Assembly (NCBI GenBank): GCA_035443945.1
Contig: DAOMNQ010000008.1
Coordinates: 3,918-67,917 of the forward strand
From: CAADGN01 sp035443945
Lineage (GTDB): Bacteria > Planctomycetota > Phycisphaerae > Phycisphaerales > UBA1924
Length of the DNA: 64,000 bases
Reading direction: 5' to 3'
A model generated the notes under the pieces. That model worked only from the letters and a program-made list of their open reading frames with translations. It searched no databases and was not told where the DNA came from. This document shows, in pieces, positions 43,128 to 51,339 of the stretch; the stretch's first letter is position 1, and each line of letters begins with the position of its first letter. A program made the translations under genes and the position numbers.

Positions 43128-44243
43128 ATGGATCGCAGAACAGCGACGAGACTGGCGGCGGGTTCGGTGGCGGCAGCGGCGATGGTCGCGGCGGCCGGGT
43201 GCGGCGGCGGCGGGTTCGGGCAGCCGTCTTCGACCGCGGGCGCGCCTGCGGAACGGACGACGGCGCCGAGCGCGAGCGAGCCGATTCCGGGGTTGATTGC
43301 GCGGGGCGGACCTTCGCAGGGAGGCGGCTCGCTGGGCGCGAACGCGTCGCCGTTCACGGAGGGGCAGGTCGGGTCGGACTTCGACCCGAGCGTGTCGCCG
43401 GACGGGCGGTTCGTTGTGTTCGCGAGCACGCGGCACCGGGAGACGCCGGACCTGTTCCTGAAGCGGGTGGGCGGGAGCGTGCTGACGCAGTTGACGGACG
43501 AATCGTCGAGCGAGGTGATGCCGGCGATCAGCCCGGATGGGAAGCGGGTGGCGTTCGTGAGCGACCGGAACGGGTCTTGGGACCTGTACGTGATGCCGGT
43601 GGCGGGCGGGCGGCCGGTGCAGTTGACTCGGGACTCGTCGCCGGACCTGCATCCGTCGTGGAGCCCGGACGGGACGAGGATCGTGTTCTGCCGGCAGGGA
43701 CGATCGTCCGGACGGTGGGAGTTGTGGGTGGTCGATGCGGACAACCCGTCGGTGTCGCGGTACATCGGTGAGGGTCTGCTGCCGAAGTGGTGCCCGACGC
43801 CGGGGACGGGCGTGAGCGGGGCGGACCGGATCGTGTATCAGCGGGCGCGCGAGCGGGATCAGGGCGCGTACGGCGTGTGGATGATGGACTTCGCGGGCGG
43901 GGAGGCCGGGTCGCCGATGCACCTGGTGTCGCTGCCGGATGCTGCGTGCATCAATCCGTCGTGGAGTCCGGACGGCCGGCACGTCGTGTATTCGGTGGTG
44001 CCGACGGACGGGACGACGGAGTCCGGGCAGTTGTGGATGACGAACGTCGAGGGATCGTGGCGGGTCGCGCTGACGGGCGGGGCGTGGCGTGATCACCTGC
44101 CGGTCTGGGCGAGCGACGGTCGCGTGTACTTCGTGTCGAACCGGACTGGGACGGAGAGCATCTGGAGCGTTGATGCCGGTCGCGTGCTGGCGTCGGCGGC
44201 CGAGAGCGGCGCGCCGATCGCCCAGGCCGGGTCCGGCGACTGA
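43128..44243 (+). CDS. TolB-like beta-propeller lipoprotein
   Basis: A 371-residue lipoprotein: signal MDRRTATRLAAGSVAAAAMVAAAGC with lipobox AAGC at about 23-26, GGAGG before the ATG. After a Gly/Ser/Pro linker come PD40-type propeller repeats: DPSVSPDGRFVVFAS, PAISPDGKRVAFVSDRNG, HPSWSPDGTRIVFC, NPSWSPDGRHVVYS, and VYFVSNRTG. This resembles the propeller of TolB, without TolB's N-terminal domain, and no tol/pal genes are adjacent. Likely periplasmic protein-protein interaction. It is followed by another lipoprotein 86 bp on. Confidence 0.88.
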   Translation: MDRRTATRLAAGSVAAAAMVAAAGCGGGGFGQPSSTAGAPAERTTAPSASEPIPGLIARGGPSQGGGSLGANASPFTEGQVGSDFDPSVSPDGRFVVFASTRHRETPDLFLKRVGGSVLTQLTDESSSEVMPAISPDGKRVAFVSDRNGSWDLYVMPVAGGRPVQLTRDSSPDLHPSWSPDGTRIVFCRQGRSSGRWELWVVDADNPSVSRYIGEGLLPKWCPTPGTGVSGADRIVYQRARERDQGAYGVWMMDFAGGEAGSPMHLVSLPDAACINPSWSPDGRHVVYSVVPTDGTTESGQLWMTNVEGSWRVALTGGAWRDHLPVWASDGRVYFVSNRTGTESIWSVDAGRVLASAAESGAPIAQAGSGD

Positions 44244-44329
44244 CGGCTGAGTGGATCGGGGGCCGGCGTCGGCTGGCCCGAAGGTTGCGAGTGCGAGGGG
44301 TGGAACCCCGAGCGAAACGGCAGGACGCC

Positions 44330-45145
44330 ATGACAAGTGTACAGACCATGCTCTCGGCAATGAACGCCCGGATCGGGCGGGGTTTGCGCGTGTCGGCGGG
44401 CGCGGCTGCGCTGGCGGCGGTCGTTTGTGCGCAGATGGGGTGCGGCGGGTCGGGGCGGCGTGAGTCCTCGCTGATCCGGCCGCACGTGCTGGTGTCGCCG
44501 TATGCGGCGACGGTCGGCGAGGTGATGTGGGCGGCCGCGCCGCTGCGGAACGAGTCGGGGACGAGCGTGCCGGACACGCTCGTGCTGACGGACAAGGTTG
44601 TGGCGGCAGCGCAGCAGGTGCTCGGCATCACGTGCCTGCCCGTGAACCGGACGCTCGAAGCGATGACGGCGATCGGGATCGACGAGATTCGGACGCCTGA
44701 GGACGCGGAGGCGCTCGCTTCGGCAATGGGCGTTGATGGGCTGCTGGTCGGCTCGATCACGGCGTACGACCCGTACGACCCCCCCACCTACGGCCTGTCG
44801 CTCGCGCTGCTGGCGCGGAGCGGGCGGCTGGCGGGGACGTCGGGCGGGGTCGATCCGCGTCGGCTGGCGACGGACGGAACGGGAGGAACGAACGCGAGCA
44901 CGTGGGCGACGACGCCGGCCTCGGCGGTGAGCGCGCACCTGGACGCGAAGAGCCACGACGTGCTGATGGCGTTGCGGTCGTACTCGCAGGGACGGCACGA
45001 CCCGGACGGGGCGTTCGGATGGCGGCGGTACACCGCGAGCATGGAGTTGTACACGGAGTTCGGGGCGCAGTTCGTCGTCCGCCGGCTGCTGGAGCGTGAA
45101 GCGGCACGGGTCGGAGGGCAGGGACGGTTGACAGACACCCGGTAG
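44330..45145 (+). CDS. CsgG/LpoB-like lipoprotein
   Basis: A 271-residue lipoprotein: N-terminal hydrophobic segment ending in lipobox QMGC. The body suggests the alpha/beta fold of CsgG/LpoB-like proteins: VMWAAAPLRNESGTSVPDTLVLTDKVVAAAQQV, then EDAEALASAMGVDGLLVGSITAYDPYDPP. The second half is helix-rich. The assignment rests on this pattern, not on a diagnostic motif. Possible role in the cell envelope, acting next to the TolB-like lipoprotein. Confidence 0.65.
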   Translation: MTSVQTMLSAMNARIGRGLRVSAGAAALAAVVCAQMGCGGSGRRESSLIRPHVLVSPYAATVGEVMWAAAPLRNESGTSVPDTLVLTDKVVAAAQQVLGITCLPVNRTLEAMTAIGIDEIRTPEDAEALASAMGVDGLLVGSITAYDPYDPPTYGLSLALLARSGRLAGTSGGVDPRRLATDGTGGTNASTWATTPASAVSAHLDAKSHDVLMALRSYSQGRHDPDGAFGWRRYTASMELYTEFGAQFVVRRLLEREAARVGGQGRLTDTR

Positions 45146-45191
45146 CCGTCGGCCCGAGAGCCGGCGGGGCCGGCCAGACGGGAGCGACGGC

Positions 45192-45437
45192 ATGGACGCC
45201 GGAACACGCGATACACGGCGGGCGCAGGCGGCGGCTCGGCTCGGCTCGGGGGGCGAGGTCGTGGTCACGCTGTGGAAAGGGCGGCACACCTGGCGGTTCT
45301 CGTGTCGGCGGGGGGATGAGGCCACGCTCATGCGCGCCGTGGCGAAGTTGACGGCGGGGCAGTTGACGGTGGGCGAGGGCGCGCTCGTGGCGCGCCAGAT
45401 CGCCGCGGCGATGGCGGGTGGGGACGTGACGACGTGA
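45192..45437 (+). CDS. small hypothetical protein
   Basis: An 81-residue basic protein (WKGRHTWRFSCRRGDEATLMRAVAKLTAGQL). GGGAGCG precedes the ATG. It ends just before the Xer recombinase gene and reads as one transcript with it. No family recognised. Confidence 0.6.
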   Translation: MDAGTRDTRRAQAAARLGSGGEVVVTLWKGRHTWRFSCRRGDEATLMRAVAKLTAGQLTVGEGALVARQIAAAMAGGDVTT

Positions 45438-45496
45438 AGGAACGGCAGAGTGACGGAGTGGACGCGGCGCGTCCGGCCGAATCAGGAGTGTGTGTG

Positions 45497-46516
45497 ATGT
45501 TCACGCTGGCGATTGTTGAGGCGTTCTCGTCGTACCTGACGGATGAGCGGCACTTCAGCCCGTACACGGCGCGGTGCTACGGGGCGGACCTGCGGCAGTT
45601 CGTGGAGTATCTGACGGAGGAGTCGGGCGTCAAGCCGAACGAGGGCGCGGAGAAGGCCGCGTACGAGCGGCGGGCGTCCGGGGGCGAGGCGAAGGCGGTG
45701 GCGGGGACGATCGCGCCTGCGACGCTGACGGAGACGATCTGCACGGCGGACGCGGACCTGATCCGGGGGTTCCTGTCGCACCTGGGCGAGCACGACTACT
45801 CGGCGGCGACTATGGCGAGGAAGATCGCGACGCTGCGGTCGTTTTACAAGTGGGCGGATCGTCGCGGATTGGCGTCGGGGAACCCGATGACGCTGATCCG
45901 CACGCCTCGGCAGGGCAAGCGGCTGCCGAAGGCGATCACGGTGGATCAGGTGGAGCGTTTGCTGGCCGCGCCGGACGAGAACGACGTGCTCGGGCGTCGC
46001 GACCGGGCGATGCTGGAGACGCTGTACTCGACGGGGATTCGGGTGAGCGAACTGGTGGGCCTGACGATCGGCGACCTGGACATGACGGGCGAGGCGCTGC
46101 GGGTGCAGGGGAAGGGGAAGAAGGAGCGGATCGTGCCGCTGGGGTCGCACGCTCTGGAGGCTGTGCGGCGGTACCTGGACATGGCGAAGAACGATCCGCG
46201 GTTTGCATCGGCGTGGGCGTCGGGGCGCAGCAGCCCGCTGTTCCTGAACAAGCACGGGAAGCGGCTGAGCAGCCGGTCGGTGAGGCGGAAACTGGACAAG
46301 TACCTGCGCGGGGTGGGGCTGGACCCGACGATCAGCCCGCACACGCTGCGGCACAGTTTTGCGACGCACCTGCTGGACAACGGGGCGGACCTTCGGAGCG
46401 TGCAGGAACTGCTGGGGCACCAGTCGCTGAGCACGACGCAGGTGTACACGCACCTGACGACGCAGCGGCTGCGGGAGGCGTATGACCGGGCGCACCCGCG
46501 TGCGGAGGCGGGTTGA
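45497..46516 (+). CDS. Xer-type tyrosine recombinase
   Basis: A 339-residue site-specific recombinase of the XerC/XerD type, which resolves chromosome dimers at dif. The catalytic set is complete: R182 (STGIRVSEL), K208 region (GKGKKERIV), H282 and R285 (HTLRHSFATH), H308 (GHQSLSTTQ) and Y317 (VYTHLT). The SAM-like N-domain holds an insert of about 36 residues at 44-80 (PNEGAEKAAYERRASGG region). XerC and XerD cannot be told apart here. The ATG at 45497 with AGGAG upstream gives the family start; the open frame 21 codons earlier overlaps the previous gene. Confidence 0.92.
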   Translation: MFTLAIVEAFSSYLTDERHFSPYTARCYGADLRQFVEYLTEESGVKPNEGAEKAAYERRASGGEAKAVAGTIAPATLTETICTADADLIRGFLSHLGEHDYSAATMARKIATLRSFYKWADRRGLASGNPMTLIRTPRQGKRLPKAITVDQVERLLAAPDENDVLGRRDRAMLETLYSTGIRVSELVGLTIGDLDMTGEALRVQGKGKKERIVPLGSHALEAVRRYLDMAKNDPRFASAWASGRSSPLFLNKHGKRLSSRSVRRKLDKYLRGVGLDPTISPHTLRHSFATHLLDNGADLRSVQELLGHQSLSTTQVYTHLTTQRLREAYDRAHPRAEAG

Positions 46517-46561
46517 GCGGCTGGGCGACAGAGAGGTGGCACCGAATGGGGAGCGGGTTGT

Positions 46562-47701
46562 TCAGTCCGCGGTGCGTTCCCAACTGGTGGAGACGACACG
46601 CATCCTGAGGGGCGGCGGGTAGGCGGCGTAGAGGTCGGCGACCTGGGTTGAGTCGAGTATCGTGGGGAAGAGCGCGACCTGCGTGATGGAGCCGCGGAAG
46701 GGCGACGTCCAGCCGTTCGTCGAACCCGACGACGAGTTGATGGTTGAGACGCCGATGGCGATCGGCTCCTTGTTCTTGTCGATGCCGCCGTCGAAGTCGG
46801 TCGTATCGTGGAGAACGCCGTTGACATAGAGTTTGAGGTCGTCGCCGAAGGTAAGGACGATGTGGTACCACTCGCCGGCTGAGATGGGATCCGATCGGAC
46901 GGTGTACCAGGCGGCGTTGCTCGCGACTCGGGCACGGATGCGGGATGCGTCGATGAACACTTCGAAGTATCCCCCGCTCCCGAAGCCCGAGGCGGCCTTG
47001 GAGATGACCCCCCTTCGTGTGGTGACCAACTCGGGGCGGCACCAGAGCGAGATCGAACCCTGAGAGAGTTCGTACTTGCTGCGGTGACTGACTTCCGCGA
47101 AGTCGTTCTCGCCATCGAACCACGGAACGGTAGTGCATCCGAGACCGGTGCGGCGTGCCAGCATGACGCCGTTGCGGTACGTGCCGTCGCGCTCGCCGGC
47201 CGTATCGGACATCGTCGTGCCGGACACCTCGTGCAACTGCCAGTACGAGATGGGCGAGAGTTGGGAGATGATGCCTCCGAATCCGCCTTCGAAGGGGCCT
47301 TCGGCCTCCGCACGGACGCGAATGATGGAGCGAGCCGTGCCCGCGAATCCGTATGCAGTGACCAGGACGGGCTTGCAGGGGTCATTCGAGAGGACGCCGT
47401 CTTCGGGGTCCACGACATTGATGGTGTAGGTCGCGTTGCCGAGCGATGCCTTGACGCGCCAGTCACCGTTGGGGAGGGACCACCGCCAGTCCGGGGTATC
47501 GTTCATGATGGCGATGGCGAGGTCGATCGCGCTCTCGGCGGCGGCACGTGCGTCCATGACGGACCCGACGCTCTCGGACTCGACTCGCTGGGAGGAGACG
47601 ACGCTGAGGCTGGCCAGGCCGAGGACGGTGACGGTGGTGACGGTGACGAGGACGAGCAGGTAGATGCTGCCGCGTCGGCGTGATGTCTGCGTGATGGGCA
47701 T
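46562..47701 (-). CDS. PilX/GspK-like pseudopilin with LamG-type domain
   Basis: A 379-residue protein with a prepilin-like N-terminus (RRRGSIYLLVLVTVTTVTVLGLASLSVVSSQRV), then a short pilin part. Residues from about 150 form a LamG/concanavalin-like jelly roll: YWQLHEVSGTTMSDTAGERDGTYRNG, FAEVSHRSKYELSQGSISLWCRPE, EWYHIVLTFGDDLKLYVNGVL and FRGSITQVALFPTIL. Such domains bind carbohydrates or proteins. Last gene of the pilus operon, convergent with the recombinase gene. Confidence 0.85.
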   Translation of the reverse strand: MPITQTSRRRGSIYLLVLVTVTTVTVLGLASLSVVSSQRVESESVGSVMDARAAAESAIDLAIAIMNDTPDWRWSLPNGDWRVKASLGNATYTINVVDPEDGVLSNDPCKPVLVTAYGFAGTARSIIRVRAEAEGPFEGGFGGIISQLSPISYWQLHEVSGTTMSDTAGERDGTYRNGVMLARRTGLGCTTVPWFDGENDFAEVSHRSKYELSQGSISLWCRPELVTTRRGVISKAASGFGSGGYFEVFIDASRIRARVASNAAWYTVRSDPISAGEWYHIVLTFGDDLKLYVNGVLHDTTDFDGGIDKNKEPIAIGVSTINSSSGSTNGWTSPFRGSITQVALFPTILDSTQVADLYAAYPPPLRMRVVSTSWERTAD

Positions 47702-47713
47702 GGCGTGGCTCCG

Positions 47714-48247
47714 TCAGTCGAGGAACTCGTCGAGGGCGCGCGTGCGAAGCCCGACGGCGGTGGCCATCGGCTGCTTGCCGCGGAAGACGGTGACGGTGAT
47801 CCGCTTGACGCCGGAGTCGGTGAGCACCGTTGTCGCGGGGTTGGCGAGGCTGACGTACTCGACGGTGCAGGCGCGTGTCCAACCCTCGAAGCCGGGGATG
47901 ACGGAGCCGTCGGTGCGTTGCGGGGGCGAGGCGGACCAGCCGTTGAAGTCGTCGACGTCGTTGAAGAGGGAGCGAGTGCCGTTGATCTCTCCGGGGCCTG
48001 GACCGGTGCCGCTGCCTGCGATCGGGTCGTCGTATGGGTGTCGGCGGGCTTCGTTGAGGAGGTCGAGTGCGAGGACGCGGGCGCGGGCGCGATCGGCGGC
48101 GTGCCGCTGCATGGAGGCGGAGGCAGCGACGGTGTTCAGCGAGGCGGCCAGGAGCGCGGAAAGGACGAGGATGGCGACGACGACCTCAACGAGGCTGAAG
48201 CCTCGCTGGCGGGACGGCGCGGCGTTGTGGGCGCGACGCGGCGTCAA
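47714..48247 (-). CDS. PilV/GspI-like pseudopilin
   Basis: A 177-residue type IV pilin-like protein. The prepilin peptidase site is RGFSLVEVVVAILVLSALLAASLN, with cleavage after Gly and Glu at +5. A short soluble part follows. Its ATG overlaps the stop of the upstream pseudopilin gene (ATGA), indicating coupled translation. Confidence 0.88.
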   Translation of the reverse strand: MTPRRAHNAAPSRQRGFSLVEVVVAILVLSALLAASLNTVAASASMQRHAADRARARVLALDLLNEARRHPYDDPIAGSGTGPGPGEINGTRSLFNDVDDFNGWSASPPQRTDGSVIPGFEGWTRACTVEYVSLANPATTVLTDSGVKRITVTVFRGKQPMATAVGLRTRALDEFLD

Positions 48248-49302
48248 TCGAGAATCTCCGGGCGGTTGAGGGGCCTGATGGTCTTCTCGACGGCGGTCTG
48301 GGCCGCGCCGGCGCGGATGCGAACGTTGAGCGCGTCCACGTAGTCGCGTGGGGCAAGCCCCTCGCTGCTGGCGTAGACGATGCCGTTGATCTCGTGCAGG
48401 GCGCTGGTGGTGCTATAGGTGGTCCAGTTCTTCCCGGAGTCGGTGGATGCCATGCCGACGGTTCCGGGGGGCACGCCGAGCGAGGAGAAGTAAGCGACGC
48501 CGGATGCATTCGACCCGTTGGTGCCTCGGATGACGATGCAGATTCCCTGGCCCGCGGGGACGACGCCGGAGTCGAGGTTGAAGGTCCGCCAGGTGACAGT
48601 GAGGCCGAGGTCGTCTTCGTTGAAGTTCGCGGAGGCGTAGATGGTTGAGCCGGGGGTTCCGTCGGCCTTGGGCTTGCGGAGTTGCACTTGGCCAGTGCCG
48701 CCGCCGGCGCCGGAACGGAGGAGTTTGACCCGCACGCTGCTGACGCGCCAGCCGGTGGCACCGGAGACCTGCGGCGGGGGGCAGTAGAACCCGAACCAGT
48801 TCGAGTTCGTGACCTGCTGTGCCAACGGGAGGAGCGTGTCGTACTTCTGAATGTCCTGGGATGACGCCGACTGGTCGCTGCCGAGGAATACGCTCCCGGA
48901 CCGTGTGGTCGCGGCGAACTCGAGGGATCGCACGTCGGGGAGCACGACGATGGGCGAGGAGCCGTTGATGGAGCGCGTGAGGGGGTGACCGGCGGTGCCG
49001 GACCACGTATATCGCACTATCTCCTCGTTTCCGTCGCCGTTTCGGTCGGGGAGCGTGAACTCGATAGCGGCGCTTGCGACTTCGTTGAATGCCAGGGCGA
49101 ATGCGGCGTCGTCGATGAGTTCCTCGGTGAGGATGGCGCCCCCGAGGGACGCCGCGAAGACACCGTCGTCGCGTGGGATGGCCTTGGAGGCGAGGATGAT
49201 GAGGGAGCCGATGGCGGTGACGAGGATCGAGACGATGGCGAGGCTCACCGTGAGTTCGATGAGCGAGTAGGCGCGGAGGGTGCGGGGTGAGTGGTTGCGC
49301 AT
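48244..49302 (-). CDS. PilW/GspJ-like pseudopilin with extra beta domain
   Basis: A 352-residue pseudopilin, about twice the usual length. Prepilin site RAYSLIELTVSLAIVSILVTAIGS, where Ala replaces the usual Gly at -1. After a GspJ-like part up to about 130, residues ~140-310 look like an inserted beta-sandwich (SSVRVKLLRSGAGGGTGQVQLRK, TVTWRTFNLDSGVVPAGQGICIVI), similar in style to choice-of-anchor adhesive domains. The C-terminus returns to pilin-like sequence. Confidence 0.82.
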   Translation of the reverse strand: MRNHSPRTLRAYSLIELTVSLAIVSILVTAIGSLIILASKAIPRDDGVFAASLGGAILTEELIDDAAFALAFNEVASAAIEFTLPDRNGDGNEEIVRYTWSGTAGHPLTRSINGSSPIVVLPDVRSLEFAATTRSGSVFLGSDQSASSQDIQKYDTLLPLAQQVTNSNWFGFYCPPPQVSGATGWRVSSVRVKLLRSGAGGGTGQVQLRKPKADGTPGSTIYASANFNEDDLGLTVTWRTFNLDSGVVPAGQGICIVIRGTNGSNASGVAYFSSLGVPPGTVGMASTDSGKNWTTYSTTSALHEINGIVYASSEGLAPRDYVDALNVRIRAGAAQTAVEKTIRPLNRPEILD

Positions 49303-49308
49303 TTCGTG

Positions 49309-49887
49309 CTACTTGGGAGTGACCATTGCAGGGGCCTTGGGCTTTCCGTCGCCGTCGGTGAGCGTGACCTTCGCGGGTCCAACGGCGTCCGTGAGCGACT
49401 TGACGGTCGCGGCGTCCAGCGTGGCGGTCGTGACCGCGCCGGTGTCTGGATCGACAGTGATCGACTTGCCCCTGGTGTTGGTGCCGACCGCGAGTGCGCC
49501 GCCGGCGACGGGAACGCCGAAACCATTGAACGTGAGAACGGGCGCGGAGTTGAAGTCGGCCTTCAAGAGCGTGACACGGAACGGCTCGTCGCGGAGAATG
49601 ACGAGGGCGTTCTCGGAGGAGGCGGACCCGGGCTTCGCGTAGGCGAACTTGTAGGTGTCGGTGGGGAGGTCATACTCGATGGCGCGGGTCGCGCTGCCGT
49701 AGCGGGCGTCGTTCTGGACGTAGGTGGCGTCAACGCAGACCTTCCTGGCCGCGAGTTCGACCTGGTAGCGGGAGCGTGACTCGGCGTACCTGGGGACTGA
49801 GACTGCCGCGACGACGCCGACGACGACGAGCACGATCGACAACTCGATGAGTGTGAAGGCCCGGATGCTGGCGTGGCGCCTTTGCAT
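49309..49887 (-). CDS. GspH-like pseudopilin
   Basis: A 192-residue pseudopilin with RAFTLIELSIVLVVVGVVAAVSVPRYAE, Glu at +5 and Ala instead of Gly at -1. The soluble domain is beta-rich and starts YQVELAARKVCVDATYVQNDARYG. Separated from the upstream major pseudopilin by a strong hairpin. Confidence 0.86.
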   Translation of the reverse strand: MQRRHASIRAFTLIELSIVLVVVGVVAAVSVPRYAESRSRYQVELAARKVCVDATYVQNDARYGSATRAIEYDLPTDTYKFAYAKPGSASSENALVILRDEPFRVTLLKADFNSAPVLTFNGFGVPVAGGALAVGTNTRGKSITVDPDTGAVTTATLDAATVKSLTDAVGPAKVTLTDGDGKPKAPAMVTPK

Positions 49888-49940
49888 GGTCGGCTCGTCG
49901 GGACGGGGCGGTTTGGGCGAAGTCGGGTTCCCTCTGGACA

Positions 49941-49967
49941 GGACGCCCGCGAGAGTCGCGGGCGTCC
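49941..49967 (-). promoter_or_regulatory. strong hairpin between two pseudopilin genes
   Basis: Perfect 12-bp arms GGACGCCCGCGA and TCGCGGGCGTCC with a 3-nt loop, 87 nt downstream of the major pseudopilin stop. No T-tract follows on the minus strand, so it is more likely a partial terminator or mRNA-stabilising stem than a full stop. It would allow the major pilin mRNA to exceed that of the minor pilins. Confidence 0.5.
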
Positions 49968-50053
49968 CGGGTCGAATCGTCGGGGGCTGGATCGGGTTGC
50001 CGTTCAGGCGTTCGACCTTCCGGAAGTGCGGGTCAGGCGACCACGCGAGGGTA

Positions 50054-50533
50054 TCAGTACGAGGTGTAGGCGACGCCGCGGTCGTCGAGGACTGAGTCGG
50101 CGGCGTTGACCTTGATGGTCCCGGTACTTGCGGTGTACCACCAGCCGAAGTTGGCGGTGCCCTGGGTGTCGGTGACGCCGGCGTAACCCTTGTTGGTGCC
50201 GACCTTCTGCTTGGGGATGGCGCGGAGGTAAGGGCCGTAGATGTGTGTGGTGTCCTTGGTGGCGGAGGTGTTGCCGTTGATGTCGGAGTACTGGGTGAGT
50301 TGTTCCTCGAACTTGGCGAGGGTGGGGTAGGCGCCGGCGTGCTCGGTGTGGTAGAGGTCGATCGCGCTGCGCAGGACAGCGAGGTCTGAGACGACGGCGG
50401 AGTCCGCCGCGCCGGCCGCGCCGCGGCTCATCCGGGGGATGGCGATGGCGCCGATGATCCCGAGGATGACGACGACGATGACCAGTTCGATGAGGCTGAA
50501 CGCCCTGTTGCGGTGGATCGTGTGCGTGTGCAT
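50054..50533 (-). CDS. major pseudopilin (GspG/PilE type)
   Basis: A 159-residue type II pseudopilin/pilin with RAFSLIELVIVVVILGIIGAIAIPRMSRGA (Glu at +5, -1 Ala) and a GspG-like body: VSDLAVLRSAIDLYHTEHAGAYPTLAKFEEQL, GPYLRAIPKQKVG and a C-terminal loop ending DDRGVAYTSY. GGAAGG precedes the ATG. Expected to be the main fibre subunit, given the size and downstream hairpin. Confidence 0.9.
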   Translation of the reverse strand: MHTHTIHRNRAFSLIELVIVVVILGIIGAIAIPRMSRGAAGAADSAVVSDLAVLRSAIDLYHTEHAGAYPTLAKFEEQLTQYSDINGNTSATKDTTHIYGPYLRAIPKQKVGTNKGYAGVTDTQGTANFGWWYTASTGTIKVNAADSVLDDRGVAYTSY

Positions 50534-50707
50534 TTCGTGTGTTCCTTCCGGTGACCGACCTTGATACCGGCGGCAACCCGGCAGCCGGTGACAGAGAGAG
50601 AATCGACGCCCCCCGCAGGTGGCTTGAGTTGGTCGGACCTTGGCGGCCGTGTCGATCCGTCACATCCCGCACAGGTTGACAGCGGGTCGGCTGGGTGATG
50701 ATGGCGG

Positions 50708-51286
50708 TTACCTGTCCGCGTCGTTGGGCCTGACGACGCGGATTGGATGCACGACGCCGTCCGGTGTCCGGAGGAGCGCGATGCCCGGCTCGACCGCGAC
50801 GAGTGTTATGCCCGCGTGGGCATCGCCGACGGTCATGAGGCGGCCGTTGACGATGGCCGCGGGACGCGTGCCACCGGCCATGATGGCGGTGACCACCGGG
50901 GTCTTGGTCGTCGTCTTGCCACCCTCGTCGGCCGCTTCGGGCTGACTGTTATCGGTCTCGGGCTTGCTCGCGGCGGGAAGCCATTCGGGCGGGATGGCGA
51001 AGGCGTCGGAGGTGGTTGCGGCGGTCAAGTTCTCCTGCCGCGAGAGGGAGTCGAGCAACTGGGCGAGCCTGGCGGCGCCGGCCATGTGTGCGTTTGCCGC
51101 AGGCTTCGCCGGTGCGGGCTGCCCGGCCACGGTTGGCGCGGCGGGTACCGCGGCTCCCAGCGTCTGGACGGCGGCGGAGGCCCCCTGCGGCCCGGAGACG
51201 CCGAAGAACATCTGATCGGCGGCGAGAGCAAGCCCCGCGACGGCGAGCAGACCGAGATAGACCTTGCGCTGCTTGTTGAGCCTCAT
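50708..51286 (-). CDS. PilP/GspC-like pilus assembly protein
   Basis: A 192-residue protein with one N-terminal membrane segment (VYLGLLAVAGLALAADQMFFG), an Ala/Pro-rich linker and a C-terminal beta domain (VVTAIMAGGTRPAAIVNGRLMTVGDAHAGITLVAVEPGIALLRTPDGVVHPIRV) like the homology region of GspC/PilP. These proteins link the inner-membrane complex to the secretin. Start ATG 51286, or 51322. Follows pilM-pilN-pilO, as pilP does. Confidence 0.78.
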   Translation of the reverse strand: MRLNKQRKVYLGLLAVAGLALAADQMFFGVSGPQGASAAVQTLGAAVPAAPTVAGQPAPAKPAANAHMAGAARLAQLLDSLSRQENLTAATTSDAFAIPPEWLPAASKPETDNSQPEAADEGGKTTTKTPVVTAIMAGGTRPAAIVNGRLMTVGDAHAGITLVAVEPGIALLRTPDGVVHPIRVVRPNDADR

Positions 51287-51339
51287 GCTCACAAGAGCCA
51301 ATACGCCGGGGCGTCTGGCCATGGATTTTGGGAGGGAGA

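Noticed and set aside
42697..43296. Plus-strand frame before and into the TolB-like gene
   Set aside because: Gly/Arg/Ala-rich without protein-like pattern. It overlaps the signal peptide of the real gene in another frame.
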